A stretch of 64,000 nt of DNA from contig MU619291.1 of the NCBI GenBank assembly GCA_025201805.1, positions 58,914 through 122,913 of the forward strand, written 5' to 3'. Below the pieces are notes generated by a model. That model searched no databases. It was given only the letters and a program-made list of their open reading frames with translations, and was not told the DNA's origin. Both the position numbers and the translations under genes were made by a program. This stretch comes from Parasitella parasitica (taxonomy: Eukaryota; Mucoromycota; Mucoromycetes; Mucorales; Mucoraceae). The first letter of the stretch is position 1. Every line of letters starts with the position of its first letter. This document shows positions 1-11,359 of this stretch, piece after piece.

Positions 1-1
1 T

Positions 2-196
2 GAACATGTCTGGGCTTACCTTGAAAAGCGGATAGAGAGTCGTAGATACCAACTGAAGAATGTGGATCAGTTGGAGACTTGTATTCGCAACGAATGGTAT
101 GCAATACCTCCATCATTTTTAGAGACTTTAGTCGACAGTATGAGCTCTCGATGCAAGGCTGTTATTGAGGCTAATGGTGGCAATACCAGATATTAA
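2..196 (+). mobile_element. Tc1/mariner-like DDE transposase, C-terminal fragment cut by the window edge
   Basis: An open frame runs from the first bases to a TAA at 194-196 and gives 64 residues. It starts with EHVWAYLEKRI, followed by a Leu/Trp-rich helix and the ending SMSSRCKAVIEANGG. This is the typical end of Tc1/mariner transposases: the last catalytic block 'NPIE(H)xW', then 'L..SM..R...VI..NGG.T.Y'. The first catalytic residues lie outside the window, so intactness cannot be judged. Related N-terminal remnants occur at 15.9 kb and 61.1-61.5 kb on the other strand, so this family has been active in this genome. Confidence 0.7.
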
Positions 197-962
197 TTTT
201 AATTTTTTTTTGCTATATTACTAAAATAAACATGTTAAGCTTTGTATACTTCAAATCTTATACGATTATATTGATATTTCACTAATAAGTTTTTTCAATC
301 AAAAAACATTTCAAAACTTGAATTTAATTTCTGACACCAAAAAGTAAAAAAGGACGGTGACTTATCTTTACCCACGGTATATGCATATTGTTCTAATAAA
401 AAAGATGCACGGCAATAGATTTTCTGTCAAAGACCAATACGTAGTGACACATTATTAAATAGTTACAAGCAAAAAAAAAATTATATGTATGTATGTAAAT
501 TATGTATATGCTCTGCATTTATTGCAGTACGTTCGTAGCATACGAAGTAAGAATACGTGATTGTTGTCATAAATCAATAGCGACAATGTTAAAGGGATAA
601 TAATATATGCTAAACTGCCCCTTGATATAGTCTTTTCCTTTAGCTTGCTTGGGTCATCTCAATGTACGGCGTCTGACAAACAAAATAACTATGTATTTTT
701 ATAGATAATTATTTAGGGGCAAGCTTTAGGACGACCATTACTGACGATTTCTTTCAAAACAAAATTGTGTATACAAGTCCAAAATTTAACGAGTGTCCAT
801 AAGGCATAAATATTTTATTCATAAAATTTACTTGTATTATGGTTGGCATAAGAAACTGTTGTATAATTTACATAGAAATGTGTGTATTTGAATTAAAATA
901 AATAAACGAGAGAGTTTGGAGCGTATCAACAATAAAAAGGAATTGCAATGCTTGTAAGAGTT
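197..962. other. AT-rich intergenic stretch
   Basis: No reading frame with protein-like composition and no recognisable RNA gene was seen. The stretch contains poly-A/T runs and TATA-like tracts and probably includes the 3' flank of the transposon at the left edge. No convincing terminal inverted repeat could be identified. Confidence 0.5.
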
Positions 963-2183
963 TTAGTGATCATGAAGCCTAACCTCGATGTGCGCCATAT
1001 CGGGAGGGAAAATTTTGATTGTGGTGTTGCTATCAACAGTTTGTGCTGCAGCAAGCACATTTTCCAACGGGTTGGACTCATTAAACCTGAATTTAAGGCT
1101 GTATACAGATACTTTCTTAAGGGCTTCAACTACACGCAAATGAAGGTTTTCAAAGGTACCAAGTTCAATTTCTCTTCGAGCATCTGCGTGATCAATGTAA
1201 GACCTCATATCCATTAAAACGCTCTCAATTTTCGCATACTTCAAAACGAGATAGTTTAAAGGGATACAAGAAAAACAATTTGAGATCTTCAAAAATTTCA
1301 AGGAACGGGTATTCTGAGTGTCATGCTCATCAAACCATTCTTGAATTTGCTGCGTTGTTGACCGATTACTGTCTTCAATCCAATCAATGTCCAATACTTG
1401 CAATTGACAGCAACTGTCCACAATAAGCTTCAATACATAAAGACTGTTTCGCTCGATGGTCAGCTTAAGAGATTTTAATCGTTTAAAATCTTTGAGCTTT
1501 TCAAACAAGATAGTTTCTGCGGGAGGTTCCAGGCGAGAAATCAGAATATACAAGTGTTCTAAGCTACCCGTAAACCAAAGTACAGCCTCTTTGTAAGCGT
1601 CAGACTCTTGTACACTAGGATTTGGGATCCATTTAAGCTTGAATTTCATTTTGCTTTGGTTTTTTTCTGCAATACTCGACATTATCTGATACGAGTAATC
1701 ATCGTTCATATCTCCATCAATTACGAGCAATTTTGAAGTGAAGACCAATTGCAGGATCTTCACACAGAGATATTCTTCACTACTTGGATGTTCCCGAGTC
1801 TCTTCGATATCTTCATACCAGTCAATACGTTCTGGATTTTCGTTCTCTAGATCTTCGTTTTCTGGATCCTCATCCTCTGTATCTTCTTCTGAATCTCCTG
1901 TAACTTCCTCGATATCTTTGGCATAAGCTTTGTCGTAGGCTTTTCGGCCAGTAATGTTCAGGAATCTTACCAAATTGGCGGTTTCTTCATCTCTAGTCAA
2001 ATCTTTGAAAAATTCCAAAGCTTTTTGCTCATTATCAATACGTATAGGTTTGCTAAACAATACCATCTTGGCATTTTTGTACCAATCCCTGCAAACCCAT
2101 CTACACTGCCTCAAATCTTTGATCTCATTTACGAAATCAAACACATTTAATAAAATTTCAGCAGGTAGTTTTGTTATGGGCAT
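963..2183 (-). CDS. F-box protein (tandem copy 1)
   Basis: Single-exon frame of 406 residues. Residues about 3-40 form an F-box: KLPAEILLNVFDFV followed by the C-x2-VCRDW(Y) end typical of fungal F-box proteins. F-box proteins normally bridge a substrate to Skp1-Cullin ubiquitin ligases. The rest has leucine-rich, LRR-like helices and strands and a very acidic stretch (about residues 90-130, rich in E and D). The closest relative in the window is the next gene on the same strand, which shares the F-box, the 'LVF...L.VLDGD..DDYSY' region and the 'NPL.N...A' ending. This indicates a tandem duplication. The ATG at 2183 is used because it immediately precedes the F-box. The substrate is unknown. 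Confidence 0.75.
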   Translation of the reverse strand: MPITKLPAEILLNVFDFVNEIKDLRQCRWVCRDWYKNAKMVLFSKPIRIDNEQKALEFFKDLTRDEETANLVRFLNITGRKAYDKAYAKDIEEVTGDSEEDTEDEDPENEDLENENPERIDWYEDIEETREHPSSEEYLCVKILQLVFTSKLLVIDGDMNDDYSYQIMSSIAEKNQSKMKFKLKWIPNPSVQESDAYKEAVLWFTGSLEHLYILISRLEPPAETILFEKLKDFKRLKSLKLTIERNSLYVLKLIVDSCCQLQVLDIDWIEDSNRSTTQQIQEWFDEHDTQNTRSLKFLKISNCFSCIPLNYLVLKYAKIESVLMDMRSYIDHADARREIELGTFENLHLRVVEALKKVSVYSLKFRFNESNPLENVLAAAQTVDSNTTIKIFPPDMAHIEVRLHDH

Positions 2184-3331
2184 TGAAAAGACTAATACTC
2201 AAATTGAAGGTGCCTCGATTATTATAAAAAGAGACAGAAAGAAAACATATCCTACTGCAATTTTCTCTCAGCATTTATACCAGTAAACTACTTTGTCATG
2301 AGCTTTCATTTTACAATGAGCGCACATCGATAATCAACTTTTGGTATCGTGATTAACGCGCAGAGTCGTTAGTTTACAATGATTTCAAATTATCATATGG
2401 GCTTGACATTTAAAAGTACAATATAATGCTTTTTCCACAAGAATTGTAGCTTAATAAATGTGAAACGATAGCAGTAAAGATTGGTTGAAATAAATAGTTA
2501 AAACAGCAAATGATTACAATAGAGCAGAAATACTTGCTTATGCAACTATATAAGTATCTTTTACGGATCCCATTCATAAATTTATGTATAATTAATTGGA
2601 AAAGTTAGATTTATAAAATCGAAAAATAAAAAATGAGCCCATATTTATATAATCGAATATAGAAGATGAGTAAGTTTTATGAACCATACAGAAAAGAGCA
2701 GAGTTGAAGTTTACAAACTTATACTTGTCTGATGTCTCCTCTTTTTGATTGCCCTAAGTAGCCAGAGATCCAGAGATTCTAGTAAGAGGCAGTCGTACTT
2801 GAGGAATACAATAATTGTATCAAATCATATTAAAAAGATAATAAGAAAGGACAAGAAATCAGAAATAGGTGTAATATTAAAAAAAAAATTGCACTTCATT
2901 CTCCTTGTCTTACTGCCATTTTATCTTATGATATATCATATTTGACTCATTGATTGTCATGAGTTGTTATTCAATAATAATCTCACAGTACTATAAATTA
3001 GTGCCTAGCACATAAACACTCACGAGACTATATTTAATAGTCAATATAATGGAATAGAATAATTAGTATTTCATGAATCAATGTATGATAAACAAGCAAA
3101 ATGACCATAATCTACCAAAAAGTAATTGTGAAATCAGATCAGGCCTAATAATTACCATACACATATCGTAAAATTTATTGGGCATATTTGTAAGGAATGT
3201 GTGAAAAACTGTGATTCAAAAATTAACATAAGAAACGAATGTTCATACTTAAACGACGGTAGATAAATGAAAGTATCTGGATCATACATTTAAAAAAGAG
3301 GGCATAATGTATATGGTAGTTCATAAAAGCT
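2184..3331. other. Intergenic region between the two F-box genes
   Basis: No supported gene. It holds the promoter of copy 1 at its left end and AT-rich DNA with short, biased open frames. The frame at 2745-2945 is lysine-rich and low complexity and is not called. Confidence 0.5.
2209..2260 (-). promoter_or_regulatory. Upstream block shared by both F-box genes (copy 1)
   Basis: Just upstream of the ATG, the + strand reads GGTGCCTCGAT, then an A-rich stretch and GAGACA(A/G)A. The same order occurs upstream of the second F-box gene at 4466-4520. The block sits 26-77 bases from this start codon, so it could be a core promoter or 5' UTR element kept after duplication. Function is inferred from position only. 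Confidence 0.4.
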
Positions 3332-4444
3332 TTAGTCTCGGTGGCGAGGTGCAACCATGATAGTCTTCAAATTATTGCCGCTAGGCGAGTTGCTAACATT
3401 AACAGAGTTCCCAAGAGCAAGTACAGCGAAAATAATATTCTGCAAAGGATTGAATTGTTCGTCTGGAAGAAAAGTGATATCATACAAAGCAACCTTTTCG
3501 TTCAGAGCTTCAACTAAACGTAAAATCACGTCCTCAGCGATAATTCCATTAGCGACGGCGGCTTCTACATGATCTGTGTAGGAACTCATGTCAATTGAAA
3601 CCTTCTCGATCTTTGCATATTTCAAAGTGAGGTACTCGATGGGAGTAGAAGAAAAGCAATTTGCGACCTTCAAAACTTTCAATGAGCAAGTGATGCTGGT
3701 ATCATTTGTTCTAAACCACTGTTGAACCTCCTCTCTTGTCATGTCGCCTACACTTTCAATCCAACCAATGTCCAATTCTTGTAGATGAGGACAGCCATTT
3801 ACAATCTTTTGAAGCTCAAAAAGATTGTTTTGCTCCATAGAAAGAGAGATCGATGTCAAGCACGTAAGACTTCCGAGCGAATCAAAGAGACGCACACTGG
3901 CTTCAGATCTTTCTTCAGTTATCAAAAGATAGAGATGCTCAAGACTTTCTTTAAAGCAAAGAGCTGCCTCTTTGTAAGCATCTGATTCTTGCATGCTAGG
4001 ATCCGGCATTCTTTTCAATCTAAATCTGTTGTTACTTCGGGTGGCAACATCCAACACCAAATTGTAAGAGTAGTCATCGTCCACATCTCCGTCAAGAACC
4101 TCCAGATTTTCATGAAAAACCAACGACAAAATTCTTTTGCAAGGATTTCCTTCATCATCATCAAGATTGTCTTCGCCATTCATGTAGTCCCAGTCATAAA
4201 TATCACGACCAGCAATCTTCAGATTTTTGACATGACGCTTCAACCTCTCATTTGTGGACAAAAAGTTGAAAAATCTCCACGCTTGTTCCTCGCTTCCAAT
4301 GAGGATAGGCTTCCCAAGCGCCGCCTTCGTTGCGGGCGCACACCAATCCTTGCAAACCAAACTACATTGTATCAATTGTTTGGCATCATCAATGAAATCA
4401 AACATACATAACAATGTTTCAGTGGGCAATTGTAGTATAGACAT
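3332..4444 (-). CDS. F-box protein (tandem copy 2)
   Basis: Single-exon frame of 370 residues with an N-terminal F-box: QLPTETLLCMFDFI, then C-SLVCKDW. It aligns with the preceding paralog along most of its length: the 'KPI(R/L)I..E..A..FF..L' segment after the F-box, the 'ESDAYKEA.L.F..SLEHLY.LI' segment, and the 'Q.WF...DT..T.SLK.LK..NCFS' segment. It lacks most of the acidic insert of copy 1. The C-terminal half looks like a divergent leucine-rich repeat fold. It probably acts as a substrate adaptor in an SCF ubiquitin ligase (family knowledge). The target is unknown. Confidence 0.75.
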   Translation of the reverse strand: MSILQLPTETLLCMFDFIDDAKQLIQCSLVCKDWCAPATKAALGKPILIGSEEQAWRFFNFLSTNERLKRHVKNLKIAGRDIYDWDYMNGEDNLDDDEGNPCKRILSLVFHENLEVLDGDVDDDYSYNLVLDVATRSNNRFRLKRMPDPSMQESDAYKEAALCFKESLEHLYLLITEERSEASVRLFDSLGSLTCLTSISLSMEQNNLFELQKIVNGCPHLQELDIGWIESVGDMTREEVQQWFRTNDTSITCSLKVLKVANCFSSTPIEYLTLKYAKIEKVSIDMSSYTDHVEAAVANGIIAEDVILRLVEALNEKVALYDITFLPDEQFNPLQNIIFAVLALGNSVNVSNSPSGNNLKTIMVAPRHRD

Positions 4445-4465
4445 TGAAATATGTGTTTATTTGAG

Positions 4466-4520
4466 GGTGCCTCGATGATTAAAAAGTATTTAAAAAAAGA
4501 GACAAAGAAAAAACACATTC
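4466..4520 (-). promoter_or_regulatory. Upstream block shared by both F-box genes (copy 2)
   Basis: Counterpart of the block at 2209-2260: GGTGCCTCGAT, an A-rich stretch, then GAGACAAAG. It lies 22-76 bases upstream of the ATG. Conservation between otherwise diverged flanks suggests either recent duplication or selection. Confidence 0.4.
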
Positions 4521-6325
4521 TGTTATCGCTTCTACCTGAAATTTATATCAGTGCTTTAGTTGGGCGTGGATTGTGCTGATACATACTAGTAACAATCAAC
4601 ATTAGCATATACATAATGATTTTATAATGAACACGCGCACACACGCATACATATGGTCAGTGGCATCTTTGTTGCTTAAATTATTGAAAAATCAAATATA
4701 GAGAATATTGCTACAAGAACGCAACTGACATTTCTTAATCTTAGTGCTTGATTGATAAACCATCAAAATTAAGCATGAATGAGGATTTGCAACACGTTGT
4801 ATGAACGTTGATTGTAATTTTATGTACAAAGAGGTCTTTGTATAGATAAAGGTGTTATAATGGCCATTGCTAGCTATTTATATCAAACCATGTTCCTCGT
4901 ATTTCACAGGGCCCCGCACAGATCGCTCTCTTAACGTTGTATCCGTTTGCAATGTTAGCGAGTGGCATGCTTTTGAAAACTCTCCTATGTAGGCTATTTG
5001 AACTGAGATAGCAAGAACGCACAGTTCAACTTCTTTGGGTGTAAATCACTAAAGAATTATTATACATACATAACATCAATAGATTAAAGCCCTACTCTTC
5101 ATCATTGACTGGCGTCTTTGGCTTTTCAACGCAATTCTCTCCATCTACCTGTCAGCTTTTGTAATAGACAAGCCCTGCTCATTATCAGGTTTGTAGATTG
5201 TAATTTTTTTTTTCAAATAATGAAGCCTTGCAGCTATTTAGAATGCGATGGCTATCGCCTGATACCGGTATATATTACAAGCTATAAATTTTCAAACTTT
5301 TGATGTAAAAGCAGCTTTTTTCGTGTACACTTTCCTATTTATGATCACGAGTTCTTAAAGAATATCAATTAGTCCCTTTTTTATTAGTACCCGGCAAGAA
5401 TATATGGATACAAAAAATCAAACGTTCCAAACAAAAAGGCTCCAACAAAACTACATCTTGTCCTAAGAACGATGTGAATAAAAAGATTGATATTGCCATG
5501 CTACATATAGTGATGTGATGCTACTAATACAAGACTACGAATTATGTATCTATCACGAACGTCCTTAACAAACACTTCATAAGTAAAAGCATCGATCACT
5601 AGACAAGCTTTATTGATAGAATCTTTTGATACAATTGTCATGTACTCAAGGTAGATTAAGAGTAAGCACAAGCCTACGATGAAACTGCAACTGTTCCTTT
5701 TAACATAAAAGGCATATGAAAACCAATACTCGGCACATGTTTCGAGCGTTTTCTAGACAATATCTTTCTCATGCATTAATAAGATAGCCCTGTAACCAAA
5801 GATGCACCATTTCTTTCTCATCTTTCAGGTCGTCAAAAATCAAAGACTACTATGTATCCCATAACAGTGCTGCAAGATAGTATAAAAACGTTTGAGATCG
5901 GATATCTATTACTGAGATCATTCTGTCTTCAGGTTTTATGCTCGATGTCAAAGATTTCAAGCTGATTATACTATTGAAATTACTGCTGTTAATCTCACTC
6001 ATCATCTCCTTCCTGTACAATCCAGCGTATCCGACTATACAGCACGTCTCGCGAATACAACATCCAATTTAATCAAATGCCAAGTTGTAAATATATTTTG
6101 TTTCGGCAGAAGATGAACTCGAAAATAGCACGGCTTGTGAGCACTTTATGGCATTTTATTTTCTACTACTAGCAGTGGCAGTGTGTTGTGCTTCCAAATA
6201 AGTGTTTGGGAAAAAGTTGACATGACTAAAATAGCCCAAGTTTGTACCACAACAAGAAAAAAAAAAGGAGGCTGCATCCTGCAGTTGACATTTACAGTGA
6301 ACCTTTCTTTCCTTTTTTTTACAAA
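4521..6325. other. Intergenic stretch upstream of PEX16
   Basis: No gene can be supported on either strand. Open frames here (for example 5118-5303) are short, without family features and without coherent splice borders. Confidence 0.45.
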
Positions 6326-7722
6326 ATGCTTCCAAGCTCGCTTCTGCATTTTAGCAGCAAGCATAAAAGTGATGACAGTGTCAGCAATTATTCAGCTTAC
6401 GTAGATACAATTGAAGATACAGTAAGAGCACTGTCACTTCTATTGCCTGGTAGGTACATAGAGAAAGCGAAATCAGCCATAAACCTGCTAAAACCGAGAA
6501 ATGTAGGCAGATTTGAGGATAGCGACCTTTGCTCGCAAGCAGGTATTGTCAGCGGGTGTTGCGGACTACATGGTGATTTTAATCCTGGATGTATGCAGTT
6601 CTCACAGGGCTGAATTTAGTGTCACTCTACCACACAAAGTTTTTGGTACGGAAATCAAACTCTCTTAGATTAAAGCAAAACGAAGCAGAAACAGAGACAT
6701 TCAACGATCGATTTTTGCAGTGTAATGATTCAAACTGGATCTGTAAATCGGCATCTTTGGTTTTAAGTGTGATCTCGTATTCGGAAGTCGTGATGGAGAT
6801 GCTATTGAATAAAAAAGTGGCGAAAAATTTGAAATGGAAATATATTGCAACCTTGGAGGGATTCAAGTAAGTTTATGTGACACATCACAGCTGTCAAAGT
6901 GTGATTTTTAATGCGCGTTTGATATGCTCAGAGGAGTTTTACGGCTTTTACTGTTTTACGGTACAGAACAAAGGATGATATTACATCCAACGCACTTGAT
7001 TCGAAACGTCGACCCGATTTCACTGGATATTGCATATGGAGAAAAATACGAATTAACATCAATTGACCCTCGAACTGGCACAGCGCTATCATCGACGCAC
7101 GATACCAGTCGGATAGGCACTAGTCAACCTAAAAATCGCAGAGGATGGGCTCATATGAGTGAGATATTATGGATTATCAGGCCATTTGTATATGGTGAGT
7201 AATATCAAGTTAGCTCCAAGGATCGCTATCTGACTGATTCTAATTAGCTTTGATGATATTTTTGCAACAAAGGACAGCACGAAAGCATGAGCTGATTCGC
7301 AAAAAAGCCAACGGCGAAGGCAGCGACGAAGAGAAGAACACCAATGAGGAAGGTATGGAAAAGGACGATGAAGGATTCTGGAAACCATGGCTAGTTTCTT
7401 TAGCTGTAGACATGGCATCTAGAATTTCTCGACACATGCAAACAATGTCACCTTTAGAAAAAGATGAGTCTAGAAGAAGAGACTATCTATTAATCTACTA
7501 CTTGCTTAAAGGTCCTTTGTATCTCAAGTTTACAAGGTAATGTGGAATGGCATGGAATTGATATTTTAAAGATGGTTTGCTTATTTCTGTATATGTAGAA
7601 ATATCCTTGATGCTTTCTGCAATGCAACAGAGCATAGACCACTCATATCTATTGTAACTGCTGCCATCAACGACTATCGTCCATTCTGGGAAGATTCGTA
7701 TTTTTATACATCTGGTTCTTGA
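6326..7722 (+). CDS. PEX16: Peroxisomal membrane protein PEX16 (peroxin-16)
   Basis: Six predicted exons: 6326-6449, 6507-6542, 6599-6866, 6932-7194, 7248-7536 and 7599-7722. Introns are 53-65 bp and begin GTAGGT, GTATTG, GTAAGT, GTGAGT and GTAATG. The product is 367 residues, near the family size. Hallmarks in order: the N-terminal 'YVDTIEDTVRALSLLLPGRF' helix, 'NLVSLYH', 'SEVVMEM', 'KGVLRLLLFY', 'SEILWIIRPF', 'PWLVSLAVDMAS', the 'RRDYLLIYYLLKGPLY' segment and the end 'F(W)..SYFYTSG'. These match animal and fungal PEX16. PEX16 is a membrane protein that helps insert or recruit peroxisomal membrane proteins. The ATG sits 10 codons before the first conserved helix region, and an in-frame upstream ATG at 6242 is less likely. 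The 36-base second exon explains why no single frame shows the whole gene. Confidence 0.88.
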
Positions 7723-9433
7723 GTGCAGTGCAAGTCGCAAAATTTATCCACAAAAAAAAAATTGGTCAAATTTGAAACCCAATTCATACACACCTGATGC
7801 TGATGTGGAGCTTACAGCAGTGTTTGTTCCTTTATTCTTTATTCTTTATAGTTTTTCTTGTGACCATAACATATACAATGAGAATGAAAATAAGGCTATA
7901 GATATATATAACAGTAGAGAGTGTGAGAGAGCATATTATGATATGAACTCTAATTCGGTATAAAAGCTAATACTAGATATAAAAGCTAATGATGTGAAAC
8001 ATTTTCTGCTTGAAAATATATGAATGACAGGGATGTTGTTATAATTTTTGGTTACTCGATGTTGACAATCCGGTGAAGTTCTGGTAGATCTAGAGGGGAG
8101 TTTCTTTTGCTTTAATTTATCGAACGAGCGAAGTACGAAAGTTGATTCCGTAACAGTCAGTCAGACCAAGTTCAAGTTTGTCTGTATTTGATTTTACATA
8201 ATCAAGTACGGTATTCCAATATCGATGTTTCTGACACATTTGTAAATAACATGCATGGACCAGTCCCTACATTGGCCATTGCATTCCAAATGTGGTTTTG
8301 TAGTTCGATTTTCTTTAGTTGGTTCGCAATCAACTATGGATGCTTCGCAGTTTCACGCTTATATCTGTTTCGAATGAATAAAGCTGCCCTTCGGGGCCGC
8401 CTGTGTACATTGGCGCAGGGTGTCTTATGATCTCAAGCTGCGAAATCGGAACACCACACTGCTCTTACCAACAATCGACTTGTTGTTTGCCTGTCACTCT
8501 TACCCTATCTAGGCAGACTGCAAACATTTGGAGTTAGATCAAGCAGGAATTTTGACAATGTTGGTGTGTCCGCGGCCTTGGATGGTAGTAGGATATTCCG
8601 TATTCCCTTTGTGCTTTTTCCTTATCCGTTTATTTCTGGATTACACTTTGCTATTGTCGCGTTAAATAAGAGTTATAATATATTGGATAGCACGTAAAAA
8701 AATGAATAAAGCTCGACCAGTAAATATAATCCATCGACAGAAACAAAGGTATAAAATGAAAGATAAAATTCTACATCATGATAAATGGTGCAGAGAGTTC
8801 CAAGAAAATTTAGAAATTACTTAAGCCTTCTCATCAGCCTGTAAACTCTTACCAACGACTTGAACTGCAATCATAGTTTTTTACGTTGATTTTTCAATGC
8901 ATCCTAATATATCTAATACTTGGTTATATAAATTGGTATCGAATTTCACGTTTGAATCCATGTATTAGGAATATCTCCATACAGAATTTTCTCATAACTC
9001 TTTATTCGATATATTTTTGACCAAGTGCTCATTGTCCCTACAGCGATAATGGTTTCTATCCGATTCAATGTTCGACTGACCATTGAAGAGGATCGTTGCC
9101 ATTCACTCTTGTAGTCAGTTGAACGCACTGTCGTGCTATCGTCTTTTAATTTTAACATTTTATTTTATCATATTTCTTTATTCTCTTATCCCAGCTTTCC
9201 ACCTTCTACTCTTGTGGTACGCGGATCAAAAAAAAATCCATGTATTCCTCGACGATAGTACTTCGTAGTCTATCCAAGTTTGTAACCCCAAAATGACTGG
9301 TTTGCTCATCACCGTATTCACCTTAGTTCGGGGGGGGGGGGAACTCGTTTTCTTTTAAAAATAGAACATCCGATAGGCATCTATGCAACTAAATGTTAAT
9401 ACCAGTCTTCTTTGTAACTAGGAGCATTTAAAA
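7723..9433. other. Gene-poor accessory DNA downstream of PEX16
   Basis: Apart from the duplicated exon piece at 7796-7904, no gene can be supported. Two short frames look mildly protein-like: 8188-8430 (+), with hydrophobic segments, and 8946-9158 (-), 70 residues ending IPNTWIQT. Neither has a recognised family or a splice partner. A run of ten G lies near 9331-9340. Confidence 0.4.
7796..7904 (+). repeat. Degenerate + strand copy of the 'DADVELTAVFVP' exon
   Basis: This 109-base stretch matches, in inverted orientation, the 102-base stretch at 11565-11666. Both encode DADVELTAVFVPLFFI, a hydrophobic segment. The copy here carries an extra 7 bases (TTTATTC repeated), which accounts for the whole length difference and shifts the frame soon after the shared segment. 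It therefore looks like a dead duplicate of the minus-strand exon. Confidence 0.6.
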
Positions 9434-10440
9434 TTACAGGATTTCGTGGAAATTGCCATCAACATAAGAACCTTGTCTTTTTTGCTTTAACTTCAACTGC
9501 CTTTTTATATTTATAGAATTGCTGTAATATACTAGAATCATCTTGCTCATCACAACTTTGTTCATTGAGAGTATCAACAATTTCTTCTTGGCTACTGCTG
9601 GCGCTTTCAGAATCAGTATCATTATGTTCATGACCCTCAGTTCTCTGTTAAACGTTATAAGTATGATATGTACGAATAGTTGCTATACAAGTTTGTATTA
9701 ATTATAAATTGACAGATAGTATGTTTGCCGACTATAAAAACAAAGGGATACTATTCAATAATATAATAAATTCGTATAAAAAGGACTAGTTCTCTGTAAT
9801 GCAAGTAAATATACACTAGAGAGAATGTATGTAAAATAATGTAAAGTTAAGTTTACAAGAGAAAAAGGTTGTTTATTATCAATGTTGACATATGCAAAGC
9901 ATATGCAATCTGCAGTAAGATCGATCAATTACTATAGAAAGATGTATAACCAAAAATGTACACAACAGCTACTTGCACATATCAAGTACGTGTAAGTTTG
10001 ATTATATTTTTGCACATTTTATGAGCTGACCCGATTTGAAACATACTTTTCTTTCGCTTGTAGAACGGAAGCAGCCAAACTTTCCCAGCCAGCTATAGTA
10101 ATGGCAGTTGCAGCTTTTGCTTTCCAGGCTGATCTCAATCCTGGGCTTATTTTCTTTTTCCCGCTCACATTGGTAAAAGCTAATAATCTCATTTTGTTTT
10201 GTAAGTTTTTTTTTGCTCCTACTGCGCTTTCGAAATGGTTGATGTATGCCTTATAAGATTCATGTGAGCAGCACATAATTTTATCAAGCTGGGGTGTCTT
10301 TCAGCCTCAACATAATCTTCCAAACTAAAAACATACTAGAGCTCCTATTGCAAAGTTCGACCCAAAAAAGGCGATATACTTACCTGTTAGTACATCAGAC
10401 ATATTGGTGGTGGTATCAACAATAAACTTGGGCGTTTCCT
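9434..10440 (-). pseudogene. Remnant of an unrecognised split gene
   Basis: Several exon-like pieces lie on the minus strand in order. (1) At 10383-10440, a CAG acceptor, an 18-19 residue piece (ETPKFIVDTTTNMSDVLT), then a GTAAGT donor. (2) At about 10019-10325, a piece reading EDYVEAERHPSL in one frame and DKIMCCSHESYKAYINHFE in another, which suggests a one-base loss at about 10283; it continues through a lysine-rich, helix-like region to AGWESLAASVLQAKEKY. (3) At 9474-9645, after an ACAG acceptor, an acidic serine-rich tail (SESASSSQEEIVDTLNEQ). The phases between pieces 1 and 2 do not fit. I do not recognise the family. A broken gene or mis-assembled exons are both possible. Confidence 0.4.
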
Positions 10441-10630
10441 GCGAAATGAGATAAAAAAGAATCATTATGTATTATCCAACGTAAAACTAGTTGGATTTTT
10501 TTTTAAAGGTTTTTATTATTTGCTCCACGTATATTACAGAGAGTTTGAGTGTAATCAAGCGGCGGGCGCAATCATCAATTATATAAAAAAAGAAGGATAA
10601 GATATGAAGAATAAAGTATAATATAGACAA

Positions 10631-10913
10631 GAACACAGCAAAATAAACACAATCCAGCGAGGAATAGAGTGTACAAATGCTTTGTTTGGTTTTGTAATTC
10701 CCATTCAAGTTTCGAATTTTTGAGAAGTCGGCGTTAAATCAAGTATATCTCATTTTGAAAAACTAATTAAAAATATATAGAGAGCTTTAGAAAGATATAA
10801 AAAAATATGTGCGTATGCAACAAAGCGTGAAATAAATGGTCATGTATTTTGATTTGAAATAAGAGCTCTTTCAACAGAGTAAATCATGTTGAAAGTCGGG
10901 CGAAATAGCTTGA
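10631..10913. repeat. 283 bp dispersed direct repeat, copy A
   Basis: Starts GAACACAGCAAAATAAACAC and ends GCGAAATAGCTTGA. The same sequence recurs in the same orientation at 55428-55709, with five substitutions and one single-base indel when read side by side. It is non-coding. The sequence just upstream of this copy (about 10500-10580, with GGCGGGCGCAAT) is absent from copy B but resembles 43838-43905. The repeat is probably a piece of a mobile element whose coding part is not in this window. Confidence 0.85.
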
Positions 10914-11359
10914 CATTTATTAAAATCAGCGCAAGGCACAAAATTTTTTTTTACCTTCCCACAGCTTCACAGTATTCTTCTTATATACATGAGCAGAAGG
11001 AATCCAACATTGTGTAGTGTGCGACTCCTCTGTTGTTACCATGTAAGCGGCTATTTCTGGGCCTTTCTTCTAATCATTACCTTATAACCCTTTTCTATTC
11101 ACATTTTTATTTGTATAGACTCTGTTGAGAGAGCTTATATTTTAAACCGAAATCCATGAGCATTTATTTTATGTTTTGTTTCATACGCACATATTTTACT
11201 TATAGTTTTCTGAAGTGTTTAGTTAACGCCATCTTCTCGAAAATTAGCAAAGTGGAATAGAATTGAAAAAAACAAATAAAGCATCAGTTAACTCTATTCC
11301 TTCTTGGTTTATGCTTATTTTGCTTTATTTTCGTTATAATTTCTACTAATTATTACTTT

